A model generated the notes under the pieces. That model did not search any database. It saw only the letters and a list, made by a program, of their open reading frames with translations, and had not been told where the DNA came from. A stretch of DNA of 64,000 bases from Psococerastis gibbosa (taxonomy: Eukaryota; Arthropoda; Insecta; Psocodea; Psocidae). This document shows, piece after piece, positions 25,640-37,323 of the stretch. The first letter of the stretch is position 1; each line of letters begins with the position of its first letter. Position numbers and translations under genes: made by a program. The DNA lies in contig OZ020488.1 of the NCBI GenBank assembly GCA_963971405.1, positions 3,472,001 to 3,536,000 on the forward strand. Reading direction: 5' to 3'.

Positions 25640-25734
25640 GCGCCTCGACCGGTACATGGACCATTTACAAATCTTAGACAGTCTGCTGAGAGAAGGATCC
25701 TACGATAGACGGGCCACCCCTACCAATCATCTCA
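25640..25734 (+). CDS. Cys-loop ligand-gated chloride channel subunit, extracellular exon 1 of 3 seen
   Basis: An exon of 95 nt: one base completing a codon, 31 codons, and one base of the next codon. It is flanked by a pyrimidine-rich acceptor (ttatttcag) and a strong donor (gtaagt). The peptide contains LDSLLREGSYDRRATPTNHL, the N-terminal helix and following loop of the extracellular domain of glycine/GABA-type receptor subunits (pattern ILDxLL...YDxRxxP). The last base (A) joins AT of the exon at 35929 to give Asn, so the reading continues through a 10,194-nt intron (phase 1). The upstream intron is phase 2. The signal-peptide exon was not found. Such subunits form pentameric anion channels in the neuronal or epithelial plasma membrane; the ligand cannot be read from this part. 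The later exons suggest the arthropod glycine-receptor-like group rather than Rdl, GluCl or HisCl, but this rests on recalled family patterns. Confidence 0.85.
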
Positions 25735-25784
25735 GTAAGTATTTAATTCAACTTAAGTCTAACCAGCATAGTAGTAGTAGTAGT

Positions 25785-25975
25785 ATGGTTGGACACAGTC
25801 TCAGGCCACGGTGTGGGCCCATAAGACAGTGGACCTCCTGATTCCGAACCGCTTGGGAAACACAGTGAAGCCTCACGATTAGTTCGGAGGTGACCAGGAG
25901 AAGTCCTACCAAGTTATCTGCATCTTTGAATCTGCTCTGGTCCGCTGGATTCAACTTGGTAAGACGGCCAGCTAT
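25785..25975 (+). repeat. Repeat C relative next to channel exon 1
   Basis: A diverged type (GTTGGACACAGTCTCAGGCC, CTCCTGATTCCGAACCGCTT, GGAGGTGACCAGGA), shared with 35088-35320 rather than with the standard C copies. Confidence 0.62.
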
Positions 25976-26251
25976 CTAACCAGCATAAAAAAGTAATGAC
26001 AAATTTACGCAAATGCATGAAAAGACGTAGGTAATAAAATTTAAAAGACGTCTTCAATAAATCTTTAAAAAAAACGCCGGAAGGATGAGTTTAAAAACTG
26101 ACCTTCACGAGTTGGGAGTCTGTAGATGGTGGAGCGTCATACAAAACCAAGACGACTGCAGGAGTGTCCATCAAGAGCTGTAAAACCAGAAGAATAAGGA
26201 GAAGAATCGCACAGGGTACACACAATTAATTGTTAATGAATGAATGGTGTC

Positions 26252-26746
26252 GGTGTCCACCTGACGTCACTGGAGGTGAGGTAACCTAAATATATTTAAA
26301 ACACATTACAACACTAATAATGGCAGGGCAGGCAATGCATTTCAGCGTGAAGTTTCTATCATTGTTTTAAAAAAAACTTTTTCCGCAAAAGCAAATAGGT
26401 TTTTGGGAAAGCCAACTGTCCGGTTTCGTTACTCAACTTAACACCTAAAACATGCCTGAAGGTAGAAATCATCGATAGAAAAGTTTCGCAGAAATATTAT
26501 TTTTTAGTCATTTTTCATTAAAATTAAGTTATTTTTATTTTTTTACCCCCAGAAGCAAACAATCAAGGGGTAAGCGACCTCCGCATTTTATCAACATTAA
26601 GAACGACTAGAATATATGTGAATTTAAAAGAAATCGTTGTAGCCGTTTTTGAGAAATAATTTTTTTGACGTTTTTTTGGAGTTTTTTGAGAATGAAACCC
26701 CCCCCCCCCCCCAAATTGAGTTAGCCCCAAATAAAAAAAATTGTCA
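26252..26746 (-). mobile_element. Family R fragment 8, minus strand
   Basis: Covers the part from the CTGACGTCACTGGAGG block to TTGAGTTAGCCC, including a long C-run, without either terminus. It lies about 520 nt downstream of channel exon 1. Confidence 0.65.
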
Positions 26747-26839
26747 TGAAAACTCAAAAAGGCATCGATTAGTGTGGAGTATCGAGTTGCCTTGAAAAGG
26801 AAACGAAATGAAAATGTTAATATAATAACAATGAAGTCC

Positions 26840-27065
26840 AGAAGGACGCTTTATGGACTTAGGCCTACTTAAAGTGGCCCATTAGTCCCTTATGCAATGC
26901 CAACGACCCCATGGATTTCGGACATTATTTGTATTGTTTCTGTAAGCATTTTTGACCATTGGCAAACTCGATGTCATCCTACACCGGCTACAAGCGATAA
27001 TGGACAAGTTGGGGCAAGCTTACCATTGAGGCAATGCAGCAGGAGAAAGCATGACTTAACCAGTA
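26840..27065 (+). repeat. Repeat B copy
   Basis: Same block order as 15110-15335. It is directly followed by family R copy 7. Confidence 0.68.
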
Positions 27066-27073
27066 GTAATTAT

Positions 27074-28062
27074 GTCCGAGTTTACTCAAACATGATTTAG
27101 AGAAAATGAGTAATTTCATGGTAAATAATTTTCCTATGGTTAAATTTCTGAGGGGGGGGGAGTCTACCTGACGTCACTGGAGGTGAGGTAAATTCTAGAT
27201 AGGTCAGACCAACACATTACCACACAGTAATATTGGCAGGGCATATAATGCATTTGAGCGTAAATTTTCATCATCATTTTTTCAAAAAAAAAATTTTTGC
27301 AGTTTTGGGAAAGCAACCTGTCCAGTTTCGTTTCTCAATTTAACACCTAAAACATGCCTGAAGGTGGAAATCATCGATAGAATGGTTTCGCAGAAAAATG
27401 ATTTTTTATTCATTTTTCTTTAAAATTAATTTATTTTTATTTTTTTTTATCCCCAGAAGTAAACTATCAAGGGGCAAGCGACCCCTCGCATTTTGTCAAC
27501 ATTAATAACGACTATAATGTATGAGGAGGCTGTTTACAAACACGGCCAACTCCAAGTTGTAGAATTTTTCAGGAGAGCGGATTTTCTGTTGAAAGTTGCA
27601 TTAAGTTTATAGTTAACCCTAGACTTCTCAGAGCTTCTGTGCGCAATCTGGCTGCTTTTGTCACTTTATTTTACAACGTGCAGATGGACATTAAAATTTT
27701 CTGCAAGGTCGGATCAAAACCCTATTTTGTGAAAAAATGGAGTTGGCCACGTTTGTAACCAAGCTCCTCGTATGTGAATTTAAAAGAAATCGTTGGAGCC
27801 GTTTTTGATAAATAATTTTTTTAGACGTTTTTAGAGTTTTTTGAGAATAAAACCCCCCAAATTGAGTTAGCCCAAAATAAAAATAAATGATCTCGAGGTA
27901 TGAATTTTGTGAACCTACATGCTAAATTTCACCAAAATCGACTGAGTAGTTTGCCCGGAAATCGATGAACAGACAGACAGACAGAGCGACAGACATTTCG
28001 TTAAAACCACTTTTTTGGATTCCTGGGACCTCAAAACGTGTAAATCCTTATACTACATATTA
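27074..28062 (-). mobile_element. Family R copy 7, minus strand, with nested MITE
   Basis: An inverted copy truncated at both ends (TCCGAGTTTACTCAAACATG at left; the right end stops at TATACTACATA). It is lengthened by a 249-nt element at 27522-27770. The GACA tract is at about 27969. Confidence 0.7.
27522..27770. mobile_element. MITE with TA target site nested in family R copy 7
   Basis: A 249-nt insertion with inverted ends TGAGGAGGCTGTTTACAAAC and, reading inward from the right, CGAGGAGCTTGGTTACAAAC, continuing into GGCCAACTCC on both sides. It is flanked by TA. The uninterrupted family R sequence (...ATATATGTGAATTTAAAAG) shows the empty site. The TA duplication suggests a Tc1/mariner-type transposase as mobiliser. 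Confidence 0.7.
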
Positions 28063-28594
28063 ATTGTATCATTTAGCTTAGGTATTTAACGTACTTTAAT
28101 GCTTACTCATTTGAAACAGTTTTTATCTACAAGCGAATTTCACTCAAAAATAATTACACTTCCACGTATAATCTTTCTAATCATTGAGGATTTTTTCCGA
28201 ATGTTAATTATGTTTTCGTTTAAACTTTGAATTTTTCTGACCGTGCATAAGTCTAATTACATACCCTTTCTTCCTGCTATGAAGATAATTATTTTCATAA
28301 CATTATTTTCTCTTTTTTTTTTAAATATCTGTTTTGCATCATTACGATGACAATAGGCGTTCATATACGGCACTTACTTTTCTTTTTCCAGCGCCCACTC
28401 TTGGCGTTACCGCCATCTGGTGCCACGCCTGCCAGTATAGTGATAGCGATCATATAACTCAGGCCACTACAACTATTAAAAAAAACTAGGACTAAAAAAT
28501 TAAAATATGTCCATGGCCCAGACGGGCTACGCTGCTAAAAGAGCCCAAATTTATTCCACACCAAAAAAGGGAAGTAAAGTCCAAAGTGTCATTA

Positions 28595-28993
28595 GGCGGC
28601 TATTCCACTTGTCAATTTTTCTTCAATAATTAATGAGATTTTTTTCTTTACTCTGTGTCATTGTCCATTTTAACTTCCGTGTTAAAATTGATCAATAATC
28701 ATAGAGTAAAATCACGCTTTGCAAACAATAACAAACTAAAATTAAACAATGGCGTCTTCTGGATATGATAAATAATTGTAATTAATTTCTTGAGAACAAA
28801 CGAATTATTTCATAAAATTTCTTGTAGATTATAAAATTAAAAGAAATACGGCAAAATTACACAATTGGAAAACATTGTATTAAAAAATGGTCAATTATTG
28901 AAGACAAGTGGAATTAGGTGTAAAAATATAAATGCAACATTGATGATTTTCTGTCAATGACATTATCAAAATTGAAGAAAAATTGACAAGTGG
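28595..28993. mobile_element. Fold-back MITE, second subfamily, right end truncated
   Basis: Starts GGCGGCTATTCCACTTGTCA after TTA. The right arm stops at GACAAGTGG without the last bases. The centre ACAATGGCGTCTTCTGGATA is shared with 61093-61503. Confidence 0.72.
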
Positions 28994-29046
28994 TTGCAAA
29001 AATTAAAGCTCATCCAATCACCCTACCAATCATGCCTATTCTATCG

Positions 29047-29193
29047 CAGGGACGGATCCAGCCCATTTTGGGGGGGGGGGGTAGCTGAGGGTCAAAATAG
29101 GAAAAACTTATGTAGGATCGACTAAATTAGAGCGTAATAACTTAATTTACAATAGATTTACCCGTACCCCCCCCCCCCCTGTATCCGTCCTTG
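29047..29193. mobile_element. Short hAT MITE, 147 nt
   Basis: Ends CAGGGACGGATCCAG and GTATCCGTCCTTG. Perfect 8-nt target duplication TTCTATCG. It contains G- and C-runs and GGATCGACTAAATTAGAGCG, shared with the sister copy at 39283. Confidence 0.88.
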
Positions 29194-29334
29194 TTCTATC
29201 GAACAGCGAAGATTGGCGTTTATCATGACAATACGGATCTTGGAACTTTAGACAGCTGCTTGCCAAACTCCTGCCTCTTCTGTTTCTTCTTCTGCCGGGA
29301 GCCCTCAGTTCTTCCTTTGTATTATAAGAAATAT

Positions 29335-29480
29335 CGTAAGAAGTAACGTGCAGATGGCGAACCTTTTAATGCCTCACAACTTAGTTTCTGTTGCTTAACC
29401 GTCAGCTGCAGCCCTGTTCTTGCATCCATTCGCATCAGGACCTCGGCATTAGGGAGAAGATGTCTTCAAGATATCAAGAT
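29335..29480 (-). pseudogene. LINE RT relic
   Basis: The minus strand follows the NAEVLMRM..RTGLQLTVKQQ pattern (blocks CCTAATGCCGAGGTCCTGAT and GACGGTTAAGCAAC), with deletions. Confidence 0.5.
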
Positions 29481-29501
29481 ATGCACAGCATTCGTCTTTT
29501 T

Positions 29502-30332
29502 GCTTTCCAATTTATACGTAGTATAAGGAAAGCTTTGTGATGGTCGAAATTTTCGATTCCGAGATTTCATCGGATTTACACGTTTTCAGGTCCCAGGAAC
29601 CTAAAAAAGTGGTTTTTACGAAATGTCTGTCTGTCTGTCTGTCTGTGCATCGATTTCTGGGCAAACTACTCGGTCGATTTTGATGAAATCCGGCATGTAG
29701 GTTCACAAAAATCATACCTCGAGACTATTTTTTTTATTTTGGCTAACTCAATTTGGGGGGGTTTCATTCTCAAAATACTCCAAAAAAACGTCAAAAAAAA
29801 ATATTTCTCAAAAACGGCTCCAACGATTTCTTTTAAATTCACATATATTCTAGTCGTTCTTAATGTTGATAAAATGCGGGGGGTCGCTTACCCCTTGATA
29901 GTTTGCTTCTGGGGGTAAAAAAATAAAAATAACTTAATTTTAATAAAAAATAACTAAAAAATAATATTTCTGCGAAACTTTTCTATCGATGATTTCTACC
30001 TTCAGGCATGTTTTAGGTGTTCAGTAACGAAACCGGACAGTTGGCTTTCCCAAAAACCTATTTGCTTTTGCGCAAAAAAAAATTTAAAAAAAAAAATTAA
30101 AAAACTTTACGCTGAAATGCATTGCCTGCCCTGCCATTATTACTGTGTTGTAATGTGTTTTGAATATATTGAGGTTACCTCACCTCCAGTGACGTCAGGT
30201 GGACACCCCCCCCCCCCCCCGAGATATCCGAAATTTAACCGTAGGAAAATTATTTACCATGAATTATTCATTTTCTCTCCCTACTAATTGATAAATTGGA
30301 AAGCATGTTCGAGTAAGCTCGGACCGGTTCTT
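29502..30332 (+). mobile_element. Family R copy 1, Helentron/HINE-like non-autonomous element
   Basis: Full-length. It starts GCTTTCCAATTTATACG, which folds back on GGAAAGC within about 33 nt. It continues through a conserved AT-rich block, a (GTCT)n tract at about 29623, and later a TGACGTCA-containing block next to a C-run. It ends with the hairpin CGAGTAAGCTCG and GGACCGGTTCTT. The motif TGCTTTCCAATTTAT recurs inverted near the right end. The left flank ends in T and the right flank starts with T, with no target duplication. No protein is encoded; the open frames in it are accidental. Confidence 0.75.
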
Positions 30333-30439
30333 TTAATTTGCTCTTAAAATACCTTATTACGATTGATCGAGTCGCAAGATACACATTGCAATCCTAAATC
30401 TATCCAAATGTATATATATTTTTTACAAACAGTTTTATG

Positions 30440-30590
30440 AATGTATTCCCTTTACCTTCAATCACCTCACTAAGTAACCTAATATGTACTACTGTCAAGT
30501 TACGACAAGTCTCCGATCGCAAGGTGTGTAGTGACTCGCACAAGTACAAGGATGCTACCATCTTGCCACCGAAGTCGCTAAATTGTTAAT
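30440..30590 (-). repeat. Repeat D copy, minus strand
   Basis: CACCTCACTAAGTAACCTAA, CAAGTCTCCGATCGCAAGGT, ATCTTGCCACCGAAGTCGC. It gives the uninterrupted form of the site used by the MITE at 52763. Confidence 0.62.
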
Positions 30591-31119
30591 ACGAGCCATG
30601 TATCATCCATGTATCCGTTAATAGAAGGATCAAGCGGGATTCTAAGATGGACGATGGCTCTCTATACTGCAGCTAGATTAATAGTCAGTACATAACTAAA
30701 CTGATGAGCTAGCTTGGTAGATAGATTAATAGATAAGAGATAGCTTGTGAGTTAAATTGAATAACACGTCACGTACCCATCCCCTGGCTTCAAAGCCACC
30801 CCCAACCGTCCCCCACCACTATACGGGAATTCAAAACCACCCCTGGGTTTACGTGACAACCCACTGACGCGTCGCTAGAGCTCTACTTAGCGGATAGTTT
30901 CTGCGCTTGATTTAATTGGGACAATAATTAATTTCAAAGATTATGAGGCTATCCGTCATTCCAACACCACTCTGCGGAATTTAGTAGAAATTCAAATTTC
31001 ACAGGAAATAATTATTAAAGAGCTATCGTTGAAACGTATCGTTGAATCGTATAAAACCCAAATATTTCCGGCCCATTCTTCAAAACTTCACCCGGAATTT
31101 TAATTGCCTGTAAATTCTC

Positions 31120-31250
31120 AAAGTTACTGCTTTCAAAATGCTTAAAGCTGGAAGAGTAGCCCTTCGGGGCTAAAGCTCGCCTGAAAATAAAGACGATATT
31201 TCATTTCATTTCATTTCATTTCATTTCATTTCATTTCATTTCATTTCATT
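31120..31250 (+). repeat. LINE 3' end with (TTTCA)n tail
   Basis: GGGGCTAAAGCTCGCCTGAA and AATAAAGACGATA are followed by about ten TTTCA units (31198-31250). A simple-repeat tail after AATAAAGACG-type sequence is usual for insect non-LTR elements. Confidence 0.55.
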
Positions 31251-31983
31251 AAAATAAAACTATTTCAGGTCTGTTTTCGCTAAATTTCTCCCCCGTGGGA
31301 GACCCTCGGGCCCCTCGAACCCTCTGGCTCATGCGCATAGGACACTAAGGTCATTAATTTAAAAGCAGCGTATGTCCATGAAAACGGCTTTAATTCCTCA
31401 TTTTTCACACTTTTATGAAAATGGGTGGAGGGGCGCCAAATTATACACCGTCCCCTTCGAAAACCTATCCTTACGCCACTAACAAGTGCCTCCCCCATTT
31501 ATGAGGTCTGGGACCGCCACTATGCGAACGCCCCATCGCTCCTATACAAGATGTATATAACACTAGTCGAATCAATTGTTGATCCTAAACGGACTGCGCT
31601 GACCTACAGATATAGCCTACAGTACATGAATTAAAGACACAAAGCCTGGAAAGCAATATAGCCTCAGCCACCGGCAAACAGGCTGTGAAAAAAAAGATGT
31701 AAAGGGAAAGTCATTAGGTAGCCGATATGCCGAGTGCCATATTAAAGTTCCAGCAGGGTTTAACCCGCCCTCTCTCCCATGGTCTCGACTCTCCCTTCAA
31801 CCCCTAGTTAGTTCATTGAGAGACCATATAAAAGAGCGCAACGGCTTTAATGAATTTAAATTGTACAGGTTGGTCGACGTGTATATACCATTACTTTTCC
31901 ACGGTAAGCTCCTAGGGCTTGGCATTTTCGAATAAGGGCTGTTCAACTTTCAAATAAGCTTAATTTTAACCCAGACGCATGTA

Positions 31984-32044
31984 GACTAGTGGTACGGACT
32001 CTGACTTTCGCCTGAAAGGTGGTGGGTTCGAGTTTTTTTTTTTT
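31984..32044 (+). repeat. SINE tRNA-like head only
   Basis: GACTAGTGGTACGGACTCTG and GGTGGTGGGTTCGAG keep the A- and B-box pattern and end in a T-run. Confidence 0.5.
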
Positions 32045-32500
32045 TAATTACAAAAAAGTTAATCACATACACAAAGAAACCGAGTTTGCTCGAGTATGCT
32101 TTCCTATTTTCAATTAGTAGATTTCACGGCTGGAGCAACGTATCAAAGAAGTAGAATCCGGGATGATAGGCCGTGGTCATTCTGGAAGCGTATACTTCCA
32201 ATATACAAAGAGGCCTTTTATGGACGTAGGCCAACAAACAACCCCAGGGATTTTCGGAAACTACTGGTATTGCTTCAGCTTGTTTTTTTTTTGGCGGAAG
32301 GCAAAATTAACTAATGGGATTTGTTGTAGCACTTGTAGCGCATATTTTGCCGGATCTAATAGATGTGCGGATAGCTCTGAGCGGTAAGTAGTTCAGTTGG
32401 TAGAATTCAGCGTCATCTTTGGCCCCTGCCTGTGGCAAGAAGAGGCGACCTGGTCTAGTCCCCGCCCCTCCCTACCCAAAAAGATTTCATATATGCGCCA

Positions 32501-32908
32501 CTGCGTAGCGCACAAGACTACCCTTATGTTTGTCATTATAAAAAAACATTATCATAGTCCATACTGAATATTATTATGTCTAAGAAAAATTCAGTAAGAT
32601 GTCGTTTAAGTCATAAAAATGTCTGTTTTATCTGTATCTGCGTAGCGCCCAAGACTACCCTTATGTTTGTCATTCTAAGAAAACATTATTATAGTCCATA
32701 CTGAATATTATTATGTCTAAGAAAAATTCAGTAAGATGTCGTTTAAGTCATAAAAATATTTGTTTTATCTGTATCTGCGTAGCGCCCAACACTTCCCCCA
32801 TAATTATCATTCTAAAAAAACATTATGATAGGCCATACTACCATTATATAATGTCTAAGAAAATCCAGTAATATCTCGTTCAAGTCATAAAAATATCTGT
32901 TTTCTAAT
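32501..32908 (+). repeat. Three-copy tandem array, 137-nt unit
   Basis: CTGCGTAGCGC begins units at 32501, 32638 and 32775. Units 1 and 2 are nearly identical and unit 3 has diverged (ACTTCCCCCATAATTATC in place of ACTACCCTTATGTTTGTC). No coding pattern. Confidence 0.85.
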
Positions 32909-33469
32909 TTCAGCGTGACAGCACTGCTAAATAAATGGAAATGCATTTATAAAGCAAAAAAAAACTCATTTGTGAAAATTAATGAATTTTACTTATCACT
33001 GGAAACCAAGTTGTCACATTCTTAAAAGAAAGTTATTTCATGAAAATAGCTTCTCCGAAAAGAGAGATAATATTCTATTCTTCAAGAAAATATACAAAAA
33101 ATTAGTTTTGATTCTGGCTTGCTTCATTACACACATAACAATAAGAAATATGGGTCATTTTGTTTTGTTTTTCTGTTTACAAGGATGGTGCGGATCCAGG
33201 ATTTGCATATTTACAATATAGTGCCCATCCCCTTATAGAAACAATTGCTGCCTACTCTAAGCTTTCAAGATGCATTCTTAATAATAATAACGTTGAATTT
33301 TTTAAATAAATAATTTATTTCCTTCCTTCATACAATATCCAATACAATCAATACAACAATATAACAAATAGTACAATTTTACTACTTAGACCCTATTATT
33401 TTCTATTCGAGTTTTCATCAGTAAAGGAAGGTCTCTGTGAATGTCTCTGTGATGGACCCCTTTGGCCTA

Positions 33470-33648
33470 TTACCATGCCAACCTGGCGGGGTTAGGGCTA
33501 TAAAGCCCTCTCTTACACTCAACTAGAAAGACCCGGGACCGCCTGCTTTACATGCCATCCAAAGCATGGTCAGAAAATGTAGCAAGTGTGGGACTCGAAC
33601 CAACAAACTTTCGGGTGAATGTCTGTACCACTACTCTACATGTCCTGA
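33470..33648 (-). repeat. tRNA-derived SINE, copy 3
   Basis: The minus strand holds AGGACATGTAGAGTAGTGGT, GGTTCGAGTCCCACAC and GCAGGCGGTCCCGGGTC. It has the same order as the copies at 23786 and 46403. Confidence 0.75.
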
Positions 33649-33745
33649 ATCTCTTAGAAGTCTGCTAAGTAGGACTGAAGATGTCGACCGCAGATGTTGG
33701 CGAAACGTTTGATTGGGCAGTTGGGCCACCCTCACCCAACTCCCG
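33640..33745 (+). repeat. Hammerhead-like module
   Basis: GGACTGAAGATGTCGACCGC then AGATGTTGGCGAAACGTTTG. Stem II pairs GTCGAC with GTTGGC, using wobble pairs. Confidence 0.55.
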
Positions 33746-33749
33746 GACC

Positions 33750-35080
33750 ACGTACTTCCTACAAACTACAAACTTGTACATTTACGCTTGAAATGTGACC
33801 ATCTGCAAAACATGTGGCTGGTCAAGAGGAGTCCAACTATGTAAAAGAAAAAAAAATTGTTTTTTGGGACACGCCCCATTTCAAAAACGACGATAAGCAG
33901 TAGGCTAATTATCAATATATAATTACCTACTATACTTTTGGCTATCCCACAAAATACACCAAGGCCTATTATTATATATATTTATAACTTCATTATATAC
34001 TTTCGTTTCTTACACAAAGCGATAACCGAATTCTTAGTTAAGGAACCAAGAAAATTAATAATACAATTCAATACAAAATAGAAGCGAACCCCAGCCGAGT
34101 AAATTTAATTTCGTCAGCTTCCTTCTAGTGAATGCAAGAGATAATGATCTTATTTCTTCTTTTAGAGCTGCGTAGCTCTGTTTTCTCTATATAAAATGTA
34201 AGGATCAAAAAGTTGAGGCAGTGTTTTTGACAAGTTGGTGCTTCTTCAAGCCAGAGTTCATTCGATATCGTACGTTAGACTTTGCAATGTTGCCGGTATT
34301 AAACTGCGCACATTTACCTATCAGTTCCATTCTATAACAGCCTTCCAGAGTTCATAAAAAATCTACGACCAAAAAGAATAATTCATTAGTAAAATTAGCT
34401 TTCATCTATCCCAAAATCATCTAACAAATCTTCCAGCAATAGCATAACAACGTCGGATTCAACAGAGTGATAAACATTTATATTATTTCATCTTAGTATA
34501 TGATCTTACTTATTTACTTACTTAATGATGTTACTTAGAGCCTACATAAAATTAATTAATATAGATACAGTTTTAGGTTAGTTATTAGTATTAAGGGGGC
34601 CCCAGCACGGGAGAAATCCTTTGGGCCACCCCTATTTCATTATATCACTAGCTGTATATGTATATGTAATATTACTAATATAGAAGAAACGAAATACATT
34701 TATTTATTTATTATTATTTATTATAGTATGCTGTAGCCACTGTGACTTATGGGCAATATATAATAATATAATAATAATGTCCCGAAGGACTCTTTTTCAA
34801 TTATGTCCACTAAGTGATTTTATCTAAATTATTTAACAGGGTGTCTGATTACCTTAAAAATAAGCAGCGTATAAGTCAAGTCAAAAAATTAGTTAAAAAA
34901 TAGCTCCAAGTCGTATAGCAACTCATAGCTTTCTTTTAGTCTATTACTTTTACTATTAATTTTAGTCTATTTCTCATCCAACATTCATACTTTTTTTATA
35001 ATTTGAAAAAAGATTAATCGCCTACAAACAATTTAATAATGAATGTAACCGATTGACCTTTTCAGTCGCCTCTGTAGGTT
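33750..35080. other. AT-rich intron sequence without a recognised gene
   Basis: No open frame, no end-to-end repeat and no splice-bounded coding block was seen. Part of the first channel intron. Confidence 0.45.
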
Positions 35081-35084
35081 AGTA

Positions 35085-35320
35085 GTAGTATGGTTGGACA
35101 CAGTCCCAGGCCACGATGTGGGCTCATAGGACAGTGGACCTCCTGATTATAGTGGATTCTGAACCACTTGGGAAACACAGTGACGTCACACGATTAGTTC
35201 GGAGGTGACCAGGACAAGTCCTACCATGTTTCCCTACCGGCACTGTGCACACGACCAAGTTATCTGCATCTTTGAACCTGCTCTGGTCCACTGGATTCAA
35301 CTTGGTATGGCGGCCGGCTT
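35085..35320 (+). repeat. Repeat C relative
   Basis: GTTGGACACAGTCCCAGGCC, GGACAGTGGACCTCCTGATT, TATCTGCATCTTTGAACCTG. Sister of 25785-25975. Confidence 0.65.
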
Positions 35321-35617
35321 CAGTAGATTAGAACCCGTGTTGAGTTACGACACGTCTCCGATCGTATAGCGTGTAAAGACTCGCAAAAGTGCAAGCACGT
35401 TACCACCTGACCATCGAAGACTTACCTATGCATTTATTAGAACCAAACCCGTAACAAACGGGATCTCTAAAATAGTTATGGCTTGTATTTATTTGGGCCC
35501 GGGGCCTCATTGGATGCATCCGAAGGTACCTGCGCCGATATCCTTTTTGTAACGTACAATTTTTTCAATATTCCCTCACTTGGTGAAGTAACCAGTCAGG
35601 ACAAAAAAAAAAACAAT

Positions 35618-35800
35618 GTCCCATTGGTTCCTTATTGTCCAATGCCAACAACCTCATGGATTTCGAACATTATTTGTATTGTTTCCGTGTGAATTTGTGG
35701 CTATTGGCAAACTGCTATACGTCCTCGGTGTCAACCTACACCGGCAACAAGCGATAATGGACAAGCTGAGACAAGCTTGCCATTGACGCAATGAATTACA
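35618..35800 (+). repeat. Repeat B copy upstream of channel exon 2
   Basis: GTCCAATGCCAACAACCTCA, ACATTATTTGTATTG and CCTACACCGGCAACAAGCGA. It ends about 130 nt before the exon. Confidence 0.68.
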
Positions 35801-35928
35801 GGCGCAAAGGCACAAAACTGGAGAAGACGATGGAAAGATTTGCTGTAATCTGCAAACCGGTTACGACTAGAGAAGAAGAAGAAGATGAACTAGTAACTTA
35901 AAGTAAATATTTATTGACTTTGTTACAG

Positions 35929-35996
35929 ATAATGCAACGTGGGTGTACTGCGAACTGTACATCCGTAGTTTTGGATCCATCAGTCCTGTGACAATG
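35929..35996 (+). CDS. Cys-loop ligand-gated chloride channel subunit, extracellular exon 2 of 3 seen
   Basis: An exon of 68 nt between acceptor ttgttacag and donor gtgagt. It completes the split Asn codon and then reads NATWVYCELYIRSFGSISPV and TM. The block YIRSFGSISPVTM is the first beta strand and turn found in nearly all invertebrate glycine/GABA-like subunits. N-A-T is a possible N-glycosylation sequon. The exon ends on a complete ATG codon (phase 0), which fits the next exon opening with DYEVDLYLRQKW. The following intron is 19,495 nt long and contains two nested genes, a mitochondrial DNA insert and many transposons. Confidence 0.9.
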
Positions 35997-36038
35997 GTGA
36001 GTCAGAAAAATTCAATAATTTGTCATATTTCATTTTTT

Positions 36039-36857
36039 GCTTTCCAATTTATACGTAGTATAAGGAAAGCCTTGTGATGGTCGAAATTTTCGATTCCGAG
36101 ATTTCAACGGATTTACACGTTTTGAGGTCCCAGGAACCCAAAAAAGTGGTTTTTACAAAATGTCTGTCTGTCGGTCGGTCTGTCGGTCTGTCGGTCTGTT
36201 CGTCGATTTCCGGGCAAACTACTCGGTGGATTTGAGTGAAATTTGGCATGTAGGTTCACAAAAATCATACCTCGGGACCATTTTTTTTTTTTTTGGCTAA
36301 CTCAATTTGGGGGGGTTTTATTTTCAAAAAACTCCAAAAAAACGTCTAAAAAAATTATTTCTCAAAAACGGCTCCAACGATTTCTTTTAAATTCTCGTAG
36401 ATTGTAGTCGTTATTAATGTTGACAAAATGCGGGGGGTCGCTTGCCCCTTGATAGTTTGCTTTTGGGGGTAAAAAAATAAAAATAACTAAATTTTAATGA
36501 AAAAATGACTAAAAAATGCGAAACCTTTCTATCGATGATTTCTACCTTCAAGCATGTTTTAGGTGTTAAATTGAGTAACGAAACCGGATAGGTTGCTTTC
36601 CCAAAAAAAAGGATAGAAAATTCGCGCTCAAATGCATTGCATGCCCTGCCATTATTGCTGTGTGGTAATTAATGTGTTTGTTTGACCTATCGAGAATTTA
36701 CCTCACTTCCAGTGACGTCAGGTGGACACCCCCCCCCCCCCCCCGAGATATCGGAAATTTAACCATAGAAAAAATATTTGCCATAAAATTACTAATTTTC
36801 TCTATCTAATAATTTTGATAAATTGGAAAGCATGTTCGAGTGAACTCGGACCGGTTC
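36039..36857 (+). mobile_element. Family R copy 2, Helentron/HINE-like
   Basis: Same termini and block order as the copy at 29502, with a GTCT/GGTCT-rich microsatellite at about 36160-36200 and a C-run at about 36728. It is inserted 43 nt downstream of channel exon 2, between Ts. Confidence 0.75.
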
Positions 36858-37194
36858 TTTTTAATAAGATATCGTTTCGTTATTTTATTTTATTTTAATT
36901 AAATTTCACAGATAATATCGGTTGTATGGATGATGTCATAAAGTAGAAGAAATGCTCCTCTACATTTGATGCACTTTATGTTGCCATCACACTTACATCA
37001 ATTTTGGAACTCTTTCGATATGGTAAATTTTTCCAAAGAACTCTAACCAGCAACATGCCCGGTAGCCGCATTTTCTTTCCTTACATTTGATGTTAATTTA
37101 ATTATTATTTATATATTATATTATAAGTATAGTATATATACATTAGTGTCTAAGAGTACCGCTAAATGTAATTCTCCGATGTTTTGCAGGGTCA

Positions 37195-37323
37195 AATTTC
37201 ACACGAAATTTTAATCGTAGTCGTAAATGGGTTGACATAGAGTAGGAGAAATGATCCTCTTCATTTTGGTGCATACCTAGCATGTGGCCGCTTGTAACAC
37301 CGATTAAAATTTCACACGAAATT
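37195..37323 (+). repeat. Tandem unit (about 111 nt) left of the NUMT
   Basis: 37195-37305 (AATTTCACACGAAATTTTAA ... TGTAACACCGATT) is followed at 37307-37323 by the start of a second unit (AATTTCACACGAAATT), which is cut by the mitochondrial sequence. A more diverged relative is recognisable at about 36896-37015 (shared TTTCACA, GTAGAAGAAATG.TCCTCT and TTTTGGAAC). This looks like a local tandem array. Confidence 0.7.

Noticed and set aside
29620..29650. CRISPR-like short repeats (GTCT)n in family R
   Set aside because: A simple microsatellite without spacers, in a eukaryotic transposon.
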